Of a stretch of DNA of 64,000 bases, positions 42,667 through 53,862 are shown in pieces (the stretch's first letter is position 1; each line of letters opens with the position of its first letter). The DNA is from Phytophthora quininea. Taxonomy: Eukaryota > Oomycota > Peronosporomycetes > Peronosporales > Peronosporaceae. The notes beneath the pieces are model-generated. The model was not told the origin of the DNA. It did not search any database and saw only the letters and a program-made list of their open reading frames with translations. The DNA lies in contig JAAVTG010000565.1 of assembly GCA_011947345.1 (NCBI GenBank), positions 62,001 through 126,000 of the forward strand. Direction: 5' to 3'. The position numbers and the translations under genes were made by a program.

Positions 42667-42903
42667 GTAAGTAACAATTTTTGAAGTGAGTTTTCATGAG
42701 TCGCACGAATATATTTCTTTAGTGTTTGCCATCGACTAGCGAGAATGTGGGCATCCTTCTCTCCTTGCCGAAGAAGAGATTCCTTCCTGAAATGCGATGC
42801 CCTGCCTTGAAGACACGCCAGCCCATCTTTTGCCATCTTCGTAAGTATTTTTATCAGGCCACAAGCGCGACGGAATTAGCGTCGTGATCAACTGGCGTTT
42901 CAG
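42667..42903 (+). other. Two plus-strand introns upstream of the LRR gene
   Basis: 42667-42722 (GTAAGT...TTTAG, 56 bases) and 42841-42903 (GTAAGT...TTCAG, 63 bases) flank a 118-base exon. Both have ideal donors. They point to a spliced 5' leader for the LRR gene, or a small upstream coding region I could not resolve. An in-frame TGA lies between the last acceptor and the LRR start codon. Confidence 0.5.
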
Positions 42904-42967
42904 GACCAGTGTTGATGTGTGAATTCGATGGCATTTTGACTTGTTGGAAGCGCTTATTCACGGCATC

Positions 42968-44722
42968 ATGGCGTCTTCCATCCGGCGAGGAAGCATTGGC
43001 TTAGATGGTGCCGAGTCCCAGTACTGCGACCTCTCCGTACGTTCCTCTTGGAAGAGTTGACATGGAGTTTATAACATCGCTGACGATTAAAATGACTCTT
43101 AGGGACGCAGACTCACGTCAGGACAGATTGACCGCACGCTGCGAGTGTTTGCAACTGCAGACACTATCGACTTGTCCAACAACGAGATCGACAAGGTTCC
43201 GTCGTCGATTCCAGCTCAAGTGGTGACGCTGGACATTTCGTTCAACGTGATCGCGAGCATCCACGGAATCGAGCGCCTGAAGTTTGTACAGGAGCTCCAT
43301 CTGGCGTTCAATCGGCTGGACGACGTGAGTGCGCTGGAGTTTTGCCCTCGCCTCGTTCTTGCCAACTTGAGTGGAAATCGGTAGGTTTTGAGGCCGTTTC
43401 TCTCGATCTCTGCGATATCCAAGCTGATCTATTATGTCTACAGCCTGACCAACACGAAAGGCCTTGAGACCCTGGAGTACCTGGAAAACTTGGACGTCTC
43501 CGACAATCTCATCGAAGGGTAGGCAAATCGTAACCGCTGCACAGGAGCTGACTTATCCCCGACTCATATGGTTGATTGTTGTGAATGCAGCCCTGAAGCA
43601 CTCCGTCCACTGTCGCTCAACCACAATCTTACCCATCTAACGATACGAGGCAATCCGCTCAGTCAAAAGCCAGGATACCACGTCCCGCTGTTGGATATAA
43701 TTCCGAGCGTGATCATGCTCGATGACAAAAGATGCGTAGCGCGGCTAAGTACAAGACGAAAGAGGTGTCTGCCACCAAGTCTCTCTCATATTGTAAGGAT
43801 ACAGACTCGATGGTCTCTGCTTCGTCCAACTCACACTTGCTGTGTTTTTTCATTGTTGTCCAGCACGAATTTACGACGATAAGAAGCAGTTTGTGATTCA
43901 CAAACAAACTCGACCGCGTCCTGGCACAACTGTGCGTCCACTTCTTCCTGGGGAGCCGGCTACGAAATACGACGCCACCATGTTTCTCCCACCTCCTCTT
44001 GAGCCAACACATGAACGAGCTCGAGCTGGTATTCAGAAATACCACATGCCAGCATCTACCACACTGCCACCAGCACCAGCACTTCAATCTCCTGTCAAGG
44101 CCCGTGCCACGCCCTACCTGAGTTTGTATGACCGTCTTGCGCAATCGAACGGTATTCCAGTAAACAGATCCTGCGCTCCTCCCAGCAAACCGATCGCGAG
44201 CCCTGCATCAGCCACGAGCAAAGTAGATTCAACACCTACTACCAAGATGAACAGTAATCAACACGATGGGACCCAAAACTCCGTAGGAAAGCCATCCAGC
44301 GAAAACACTCGAGGTACGTTGAAGGATCCCTGCTTTGGAAACTGTGCAGTAGTCACTGACGATGGTTTGACCTTCTTCCAGGTGGCACATCGTCAAGGCA
44401 TCCTACACCATCTAAGAGTTCAATTGCAAATCGTGAACCTTGGCAAGATCCACAACAACGGCAACGAAGGCCATCGGTCCTCAAACTTAGTGCATCAGCC
44501 AAGCCAGGAGCCTCAACTGCAACGCATGGCCTGGACGAAAAACAAAGAAACGTCTTGGGTGTCATCCAAAACCTCATCCAGCACAAAAGACAGACCCTAG
44601 CAACTCTCGGATCTCAAAACCAGGTGCCGACGGAATGTCGTCAAGATCACAGGGACACAACTTCGCAAGTCGGCCAGTGCGGTAACCACTACTTAATAAA
44701 TACAAAATTGTTACAAAACTGA
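42968..44722 (+). CDS. Leucine-rich-repeat protein
   Basis: Six coding exons: 42968-43036, 43103-43380, 43444-43518, 43591-43792, 43864-44313 and 44382-44722. One base is missing in the A4 run 43727-43730; filled, the product is 471 residues. Five SDS22-like leucine-rich repeats lie in residues about 38-150 (TIDLSNNEIDKVPSSIPAQV, VTLDISFNVIASIHGIERL, VQELHLAFNRLDDVSAL, LENLDVSDNLIEG), closed by an LRR cap (NPLSQKPGYHVPLLDIIPSV, then MLDDKK). The C-terminal half is disordered, rich in proline, serine and threonine. The fold is that of ciliary and cytoskeletal LRR adaptors, but no specific role can be named. It converges on the TFIIIC gene with 52 bases between stops. Confidence 0.8.
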
Positions 44723-44774
44723 TGGAATAAATATCACAATGACCGCCGTGTTTATCGCCGAAGAAGCATTGTGT

Positions 44775-47700
44775 TCACCCAAGGTCAACCTCACAAGCTT
44801 CGGCTCCAAGAAGTTCCATGCAATTAGCAGATGGAAAATAGTGAAGGCGATCTCGGGAAAAGTCCACGTAGCGTAGCTCTCCAGGTGACACAAGTGCTAT
44901 GTCTGCTTCGCGGCTGGGCGAGTAGGTTGACATTCCAAAAATGCTTGTTGCGGGGGACGAGGATCGCGAAACACTCGAGCATAAATGACCCCGTCATCCA
45001 TAAGTTCTTCCAGAAGCGAGCGCATATCCTGCAAACTGATAACCTTGCGCATTTTCTTGTGAACAGCAGTATCTCGAACCCCCGGCGAGCACATGATAAT
45101 GTTCACCACCTTGCGCTTTAACTGTAGTGCCATCTTCGTGTTAGTGCTCCCATCCAAGTGAAGCCAAGGTCGTGCAACAACGGTGGCGGCATTGTCAAAC
45201 ACAAAATGCACCTTATCGGCACTTGAATCGCTTGCGATCTGATAAGGATGAAGAGTCCACTGGTCGGCAAACTCCTGCAAGACAAAACGAATGTGGTCGT
45301 ATCCGTTCACTTCTAACACTTTCCCTTTTTGAACCAAATCCTCCAACTCGCGCAAGAGCAATGAGGACGAAGTGCTTCTGTAAGACTTTGCGACTTCAGA
45401 TGCTGAATACTTCTCGTATAATTCTGAGAGTGACAGCCCAGCTCCTGCAGTCTCCGCTAGCGTGACAGCTAGCCATGAGGGGAGCTCCAAACTCTGGCTC
45501 CTTGTATGCCCCAACACTGTTTTATCATGGATCGGTTCGCTATTCGAGAAAGCTTCCATCAATTTAATGTTTTGCGCTTGAGTTGCTCCATCCGAGATGC
45601 CGAACACAGACTTCACGGTCCAATATTCTTTCAAAAATCATCGGGAACTACACCCCATCTCTGGGATATATGGCCAGCTAATCCCTTAACCGCCATCGCC
45701 CGTTTCACCGCTAGAGATTTAACTGTGTGCTCTTCTGGAGCAATATACGCTGGGACAAGATGCAGAAAGCCTGAAATCGCAGATGACAGCACAGCGGCAG
45801 CCTGACCAGGCGCCATGTTCGGCTCGATTTCATGCTCAAAGTAGCGTTCATGTTCTTCAGCGACCAGTCTAGCCTCGTCCACATTCTCATTCACAAATGA
45901 CAAATACTTTGCAGCTTCGCAAAACGTTTCCATAACGTAAAACGGGATTTTTAGGCTTTTCATTTCGAACACTTTCGAATGAACCTGAAAACCCCGCTGT
46001 TTTTGGTCCTTTTCGTGGTTTGCCCTCGGTGTTCGTGTTATAAGTCCAGCCAGCCACAAGTATCGCCATACCAACTTCACTTCGCTCTCATTCCAATTGT
46101 TCATGAGCATATCAGCAAGAACAGAGTAATAACTCGAGCGCTCATGCAATATCACTTGGAGTGCGCGGCATAGCAATGCAGCCAAGTTTGGTTGACTATA
46201 TACTGCGAGTTCTTCATGGAAATCCCCGTTGGGATTCTTCATTTGTGTAATGGCAACCTTCGCTCTCTCAATTCTCGCTTGAATTGCCGGTGCTTCCAGT
46301 AAGTCATTTACTCGAAGCATACATTCCTTTGGTTTCTTTTTAAACACTCTGCCGAGCTCTTTCCATGAGATCAACGTTCGCGATAGCTGAGCTGTCCGAA
46401 AAGCGATACGCTCTTCCTGGCGTTGTAGCGCTAACGGAACTTCTATAAACCACCGGCGGGATAATTGCTCAAGATAAAGATCGATCAATTGGAGATCATC
46501 ATCGAGAGTCCACTTCAACGCTCTGCAAGATCTCTTAGCGCCAGCATGCTTGCGAAACTTGCTGACCCCAGCTTCGCTAGTGTCTGCCGGAGACATGAAC
46601 GTAGATATCGAGCCGTTTGCACCTTTAGTAGTCTTGCGCTTCTTTTGAGATGCGGGATCTAACACAGACGAACCGGAGTGAAAGCGCTTGCGCTTAAGCA
46701 ATTGGATGGGCCCCGCGGCAGCTTTAGCTCTTGCGCTGTTGTTGCCTACCGCGGTTGTTGAGTGCGGCACCCACGTTTTCAACGTGTAGATGTTAAAATC
46801 TGACAGAGGCGCTGCTTGTATGGGTGAGCCATCAAGATTTACGCTGACACCGTGTAATTCCCGCGACGCACTACCCAACTGAGCTCCTTCCACACTCAAG
46901 AAACGTAGCGACTTCCAGTACGCTTTGGCATCATCAGCTTCATTCAATTCGAACTCGAGCGGGACACGTCCGGAGAAAAGGTACTTCGGCTTTTGCAAGA
47001 AAAACCTGGAGCGTAAGCGTACGAGTACTCGGATGGAAGCTGGTGCAACACGTTCGTACCTTGTTTGACAGTGATGCGAACGTGACGCTTAATTTTGAAC
47101 AGACCACCGGATAGAGTCGCAAATGCGACTCTAGAAACCATTGAATCAAAATCTTCTGACGATTGAAGGGCATTGAAAAGACCGTGTGAAGATGTATCGC
47201 TCACAACCTGAAGCAGCTTTAGTTCGAGCAACACCCGCAAGATTCGTGAAAATCGATCAGCTTCGCATCCACGAATCTTTAGAGCAACTTCTTCTGGCAG
47301 TGACTTCCACGCGAGTCCTTGGGAAATCGTTGACGCAACACTCGTTTCTTCGCTTTCTGTCAGTAATTCTGGTACACCGACAAGTTGAATGTACTCCTTC
47401 ACCGCTAAGTTATCCAAAACATCCTGAAGGGCAAATTCTACCTCGTTTGAAGCACTAGAAGCCGACTCGGTGTGGTTTTGATCTTTTGGCGTCATCGCAT
47501 TTCCAGCTTCTTTTCTCATTAGAAGTTGGATTCGGTCCCAGATCATGAGGTGAAAGGCACGGCATCTGTATAGCATCCCAAAAACATCCGAGCCTCCGAC
47601 TTTGTTTGTGCAATTTTGCTTGCTGAACGCGAGCCAGCTTGTAGGATGTCGCATTGAAGTTGACAATTTCTTGATGCCGGGCCTCTTCAGGAACGATCTC

Positions 47701-49986
47701 GTTGTCGGGCCTCGGTTTGTGGCGTGGCTTGAGGCGACTTGTCACAACCACATAGTTGTCATTATCATGATCCACGAAGTTTGACAAATGTTTTTGTAGT
47801 GGTCTTGCTCGTAAATTTCTATGAACGAGCGAATTGCCTCTCGGTTGCGCTCGTAACCAGGAAGAACGACGCATTTAACCCGCCTGGGCGTTTTCTGAAG
47901 TACTTGTTTCGGCGGCAACGTCACATCCATAATTGTAACTTTATTTTCGCCAGCTAGTTCGTCGATAATGCGCCGCAGAGATCGAATATCCATAGCCCCC
48001 GAGCCTGTGCTCGCGCTTTCACGAACTGCCAGTTGTTCCAACTCAATTACACCAGACCGGAGTTGATGGAGAGACACAATTTTCTCCATTTGCACTCGCT
48101 CCATAATATACCGCCGTCGTCTGTCAATCGTTGAAGCTCTTACTATTCCCTGTGTCGCCTGTGTCATTGTGGACGGAATTAACGATCCAGTAGTTGCGCT
48201 ATCATCGTTCGCAAGTTTGGGCGTGCTATACTTTTCAAAAGATCGAGTCACACGAATACCGCCACTGGATCCGCTTTGACTTTCAGAAGTGGTAGCAGGG
48301 ATATTCTTGTCAGCAGTATTACTATTTATCAGGTCTGGAACAAACATTCGATACATGGTGCTTTTTCCCAGCACAACTTGCTCCACAGAAATATTGTAAT
48401 TTGTGATCAATGTTTGAGCCAATTTGTAGGGTAGTTTAAATGTTGGAACGCCAAGCAAATCTCGTAGCTCAGGAACGGTGGCGCCAACCTGTCGTCGATC
48501 TTGTATAGCAACGAACATTTGCTCCATGATGCCGCACTCAATCACAGGGCGTCCCACAGCAGTTGATTCAGAGTCTATGTCTTCAAAAGTGATCGACGAA
48601 CCACGTCGTTTGTTGGACGGACTAGAAGAACTGTCTCGCAAACGGATGCACCATAGTTTGCGTCCAACGTACTCCTTTTCCGTTTTACATCGCGCCATAA
48701 ACAACTTAAATGGGAAATCCGGTTTTGCCTGGATTTGCTGCATGAAATAATTCCGAAGCTGTTCTTGTTGACGTTTGTTGTATCCCAACTCGCGACCAAT
48801 ATCAGCAAAACACACGTTTTTTCCCCTCGTGCCTTCATCATTCCCACAATCACCTTTGCTAAAAGTTCCTTAGGGAACTCTTCTCGTGCCAGCGTAGCGG
48901 AGGCGGAGACCATTGACGGATGGAATTTGCGGACAAACCGTCGCAGGTGGACCATATTAAATCTCTTCTTGTCGGCTGTCACTATATTTTTTCGACGAAC
49001 TTTGAAGCGATCAAAGTGTCCAGCAGATAGTGAAGTTTTCTAGAATCCCCAAATACCCGCGAGTTTGTGAGCATGGCAGCATTTTCGCCACGTTCTCTAG
49101 CGCGGCCAATAATCTCCAGCAGGTCAAATTGTGGTGATATCGTGTCAATGGTGCTCGGGTCCATCACACCTAAATACTTCAGACGTAGCTCTTCACATGC
49201 CACGACACCCAGAACACTGCTTTGGTTGCTAGCCACAGCTTCCTCGTAGCTCAGCCCCGCCACATCCATTTCGTCTCCGAGTCGAAATCCTCGTGGACTT
49301 CGTAATGTCCATTGTGTCCCATCTGCTGCATCACCCGGCTCCTCCTTTATCCTGACCTGTGTCTGTATTTCCGTACCCGAAGGATCATCTTTCACTACTG
49401 TTTCACTCATCTCCGTGTTGTCACTGTCCACTGCCATTACTCCATCAGCGTCGCCGCAATTTCGCCTTCGCCTCCTCCTTGGGCAGCTCTTTCCACCATG
49501 CCCACTGCTTTCATCACCTTCTGACAGTTTCCTGCGTTGCTTCTTGGCAGCAATGCGTCTCATGGACGGTATCACTGGCTGCAGAGGCTGGTTCTTGCTC
49601 TTATGTCTCTTGTTCGCTCTCTCTGTCTTCTCGTTTCTCACTACCTGTAAAGATCCATTGCTTGCACTATTTAACAGCGTCGTCGCCCACTTCCGTTTGC
49701 GTCTGGTGGTGGCAACATTGTCTGCAGCAATCTCTGGCATTTTGCCTGTCTGCTTGCTCTTCTTGGCTTGTTTGGTTTGCTGGACGTCTATCAGCGGCGT
49801 CATCTCGTGGAAGTGAAGCTGCGCCATGCCGCTGAGCACCCTCCAGGCGTAGCGACGGTACGCCACGTCGTTCTCTCTGTCGGCCAGGTCGAACAGCTCC
49901 CTCACTGAGAGGCCGCAGCGTCCTTCGAGGCTGATCTCCTCCACACAGCGCGCCACGAACTGAGGCATGGAGCACTTGGAAGCCAT
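44775..49986 (-). CDS. TFIIIC largest subunit, B-block binding (TFC3/GTF3C1-like)
   Basis: About 1,740 codons read through successive frames: 49986-48982, 48960-47742, 47666-46944, 46998-45631, 45634-44897 and an end at 44775. The N-terminal winged helix (VARCVEEISLEGRCGLSVRELF) and the B-block domain (FDLLEIIGRARERGENAAML, SRKLHYLLDTLIASKFVEKI) match TFC3/GTF3C1. Several more winged-helix-like segments and the tail MRSLLEELMDDGVIYARVF follow. TFIIIC binds the B box of tRNA genes and recruits TFIIIB for RNA polymerase III. Frame changes (for example near 44942, 45640, 46960 and 47780) look like base losses; short introns are also possible. ATG 49986 is preferred because the alternative at 50148 lies in the shared promoter. 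Confidence 0.78.
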
Positions 49987-50107
49987 TCTTTCTCCGTCTG
50001 TAGACCACTCTCCTGCCGCTTCTACGCCGCTGGGGAGGCGCCACGCACACGCACAGAGCTGCTCTTGCTGCGGGCCCGTTCGCTCAAGTCGCGAAGTGGG
50101 CGCTCTT

Positions 50108-50129
50108 CCAATAGCCAATTTCAGCCAAT
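50108..50129 (+). promoter_or_regulatory. Three CCAAT boxes in a bidirectional promoter
   Basis: CCAAT occurs at 50108-50112, 50115-50119 and 50125-50129, all on the plus strand, with spacings of 7 and 10 bases. They sit between the divergent TFIIIC start (49986) and XPO4 start (50176). CCAAT is the binding site of NF-Y in other eukaryotes. Confidence 0.5.
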
Positions 50130-50175
50130 CAAACGACTTTGTAGCCACCTCCAGTCATAAGATCAATTTGAGACC

Positions 50176-53100
50176 ATGCAAGCTCTGGAGGCGGCATGCG
50201 TGGCGCTGCATGCTCCGCCCACGGGCCCCGAGGCTGAACGCCGTCGAGCTAAGGCGGAGGCAGTTCTGGAGCACTTCAAGCGCAGTCCTGGGGCTCTAAA
50301 CGACTCCATGACTCTGCTGCAGGCGCCCAGCACGTCCCAAGTCGTGCAGTTCCACTGCGTCGCAACTATCCGCGAGGTGACTTTGCAGCGCTGGCCGCTG
50401 CTGTCCCTCAGCGACAAGTCCCAAGCACTAGACTTCCTCATGCAACTGCTGCTGGAACGCAGCGGGTCTTTGCCGCGTTTTGTGGCGTCTGCGGCGCTGC
50501 AGACCGCCGTCTTGTTGGTCAAGAGAGGCTGGTTAGACCGCTTGGAGAACGAGCGCGCTGCGGTTCTGAGCCAAATGGGGGCGATGCTGCAGCCAGGCAA
50601 CGCCATTGCATACCGACTGCTTGCTGCTAAATGGCTACTGGCTTTTGTGACAGAGTTCTCGTCTGCGTCTCGAGCTAGCAACATGTTGCAGCCAGTGGAG
50701 TTCCATACCAAGTCAAGGAGGGCGTTGGAGAAGAGTGGGGGCTGAAGGACATTGTGGCACTGGCGATGCCGTTGCTGGAAGACTCGATTAGAAGCACGAC
50801 CACGGCGTGTGGAGATTCTGGTGCTGGAGATGTACCGACGGAGCAGTTGGAGCTGCTGGATGCGGCGTTTAGATTGTGTGTGGAACTGCTGAACTGGCAT
50901 TTCGCTGACCCGAGATCGGGGAATTTGACGTGGAGTTTGAGTGTGTCGGCGAATGAGGATGATGGGAACAAGCCAGTGCTGACTCCGCAGGTGTCCTGGA
51001 GACCCATTCTGGTGAGGCCGGAGCTGATCCACTCGGCGTTCAACACATACGCTTTTTTCCGCAATGTTGCAGCCAAGAATGAAACGCTGCTCCACTTGGC
51101 GAGACAGTTTTTGATCCAACTAGCGTCACTGCAAGGCCCTATCTTCGAACGGAAGGAGGAGCAAGTGCAGTTTTTGGGCGAGATTTTCCGCGGTGTTGTC
51201 ACTGTCGTGCACAACCCGTTCTTGGATCTACTAGCGCAGAGTGACATTACAGGCTACGAGTTGGCTACGCGGGAGCTGATTGACTGCTGTCAGTTGCTCT
51301 TCCGTCTCGTGAACAACATGGGCCTGAAAGCGTTGTTGCAAGCCAACTCTGGACAGCTCTTTACTTCCTTTGTTGAAGAGCTTGCTGCCCTGACGAACAA
51401 ATTGTTACATTCGGCTCTAGAGCGTATTCAACGTCACCTGCGCGAGAGCCCCAACGAGGCCATCGACGAACTTTGGGAACTTGAAGGTGTCGATGTACTC
51501 TTAGATGCATGGGTGACTCTGATCAACGATCCGCTGCTTGTAGAGGTTGGCGTTCCCGGATCGTCACACCCGGAGGCAGAACAGGCGTTGGCATTTTTGA
51601 GCCAGGCGTCTGCACCTGTGGTAGAACTTTACCTTCAGGTCCAACTGGAAATGTGTGCAGTGGAGGCACTTGCCGAACAGGATGAAGAGGAGGATGTAGA
51701 AGACAATGCTGCCAGCAGTGCGCGAGAACAGTTTGAACTTGCGGCGGCACTGGCAAGACTCAACACCACAGCATCGGCGACGTTGTTAGCGTCGCTAGTA
51801 CAATCTTTGATGGCCTCTGTGCAGCAGGAGTTGGCCAACCTGCAGGGACGCGATGAGATGACTCCAGCGCTATCACAACTTTTGAAAAACTGCATTTTGT
51901 GGTTCTCTTTGTGGGGCTATTCCTCGCGGACGATTTTGAAGGCGAGCGTCCTGGCATACCCGACCGAATTCATAGTGATTTTCGTGGTGTGACCTCAGCT
52001 GAAGCTTCTCCCGTTGTGAATCTGATTTTGCTGGTCATGAGCCGCCTGCTTGAATTTGAGGCATCGCGGCTTGCTCAAAATCCTACCAGCGATTGTGTCA
52101 GTCCGTTTGTAGCTGAAGTGCTTCTGAAAACTACAACTCGGCTGTGTGCTACGTACCTCGCCCCGGACGTCGTTGTCAACTCCGGCGAGGTTGCACCTGC
52201 GTTATTACAAGTATTTGGCTTCCAGGACGGAGGACGCGCTGTTGAGCTGCTGAATTTCCTGGTTCAACAAGCTACTGTGTATCTGCTCCACTGGCCAACG
52301 CAACCAGTCGTGATGGAGAATCTTATCGAGTTTCTGCTGATCCTCGCAAACACGCGAGCTATTGCGTGCGTGTTAAGCTCACAGATGTGGCAATCGCTTG
52401 TCCAGGCTAATGCTGCTGCTGGATCATACATTACAGTGTCCGGTGGAGGAAATGCATCAGCGCTGCATTCTGCAGTCGCTCGTGTTCCATCGGAGCTTCG
52501 TGGCCAGCTTACTGAGGCGTTGTGTCGCGCCGGAATGGCGTCAAACGACGAGAGCATGCGAGCAGCACATTTTGAGGCTGTATGTCGTCCTGTCGAGCAA
52601 CGATTGCAGCGGCTCATTGCTGTGCCAAACTTCGAGTCAAAGCAACGGCCAATGACGTCCGTGTGCAGGAGGAGTTGAAGTTACTTATTGAGATGTATTC
52701 TGGTATCGCGCGCTCGGCCGAGTCTACTAGTCACGCTCCCATTACAGGGTTCTGTCTTCCTGCTCTATCCGTTGTAGTGAAGATTTTCCAGATATTTCAA
52801 GGCGATTCACAGATTGTGAACCTCACCTTGAACTTCTTTGCTTGCTTGTGGATGCACAACTATGCTATCTTGCTCCTCGTGACGCGCTTCAAGTGTACAC
52901 TGCAAGTGACGAATTGGTCCGCGCATACTGTCGACACAACCTGGGCAAGAAAAGCATGCTGGGAGACGCTGAGGAAGAGAGCTACGTCGATCTGTTAGCG
53001 CTGATCACGCTGCTGTCGCATCTGGTGTCGAAAGACTTTATCGACTTTGCTGAAGACGCCACTTCAGAGCAGGAGCAAGCCGACGCCAGTCGTGCCTCGA

Positions 53101-53759
53101 GTGTTGTGGCTGATGTTGTCTTTTCGGGTCTGCGTCAAGTGATTCCGCTAATGACTGAGCAACTGCTTGCGTATCCGAGTCTCAGCAAACAATACTTCAC
53201 GCTTGCGACCTACATGGTCGAGGTGTATGCCGAAAAGCTCGTTTCATTGCCCAGCGAGCTGTTTCAAATGTTGTTGCAGTCCTTGTTGGTGGGCATGCGG
53301 CATGTCTCTGTAGAAGTGATTCGCTATAGTTTCCAGGCGCTTGGTGAGCTGGCAGGCTATCATCTTAAGGCTCTCCAGACCCACCAGCCCGGATTACAGG
53401 CCCATTACCAGCAGAACCCAGACTTGTTTATGGCATTCCTGCGTGTGATTTTCCGTATGGCGCTTTTAGAAGATTTCAATCCGGTTATCCTGGATGCATG
53501 CGCCCCAACACTATACGCGCTCATTCTCATCGAACAAGCTCGCTATTCCGTGTTGGCAGAGGAAATTTGCCGCGAGCAGTCAGGCTTAGATGCGTCAGGC
53601 CAGCAGCGACTCGCAGCTGCGTTTGCCGAGCTTATCAGCTTCCTGACACCAGCAGATCTCGCCATGGGCAACGCTAACACGCGCAAGCTTCGTGTACAAT
53701 TTAAAACAAACCTGTACGCGTTTGTGGCTGAAGTGCGCGGCTTCCTCCAGGTCCGGTAA
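50176..53759 (+). CDS. XPO4: Exportin-4
   Basis: Single exon. Four single-base losses (near 50712, 51891, 52654 and 52850) break the frame; filled, it codes 1,195 residues against about 1,150 in human. Family marks from end to end: LLVKRGWLDRLENERAAVL, VTEFSSASRASNMLQPVEFH, LNWHF, VVLFVGLFLADDFEGERPG, LQRLIAVPNFES, LLSHLVSKDFIDFAED, VVADVVFSGLRQVIPLMTEQ and the close FVAEVRGFLQVR. It is an all-helical HEAT-repeat karyopherin-beta that exports eIF5A and SMAD3 and imports some SOX factors in animals, in a Ran-GTP-dependent way. An acidic loop (EQDEEEDVEDN) is a local insertion. It shares a promoter region with the TFIIIC gene and converges on the second receptor-kinase. Confidence 0.93.
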
Positions 53760-53862
53760 AAGCTCTCAATCAATTCCCACCTCATTTTTGTCTAGACAAG
53801 ATACCGTAGTTCGAAGAACACTTTACATGTATATTTGTGAAGACTACAATGCCTTCAGTTGG

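Noticed and set aside
42585..42836. N-terminal extension of the HECT ORF to an ATG at 42836
   Set aside because: The extension crosses two strong plus-strand introns and is rich in basic and hydrophobic residues without pattern; ATG 42584 starts the normal basic, disordered N-terminus.
49987..50148. Upstream TFIIIC start at 50148
   Set aside because: It would place coding sequence over the CCAAT cluster and within 28 bases of the XPO4 start; conserved sequence begins after ATG 49986.
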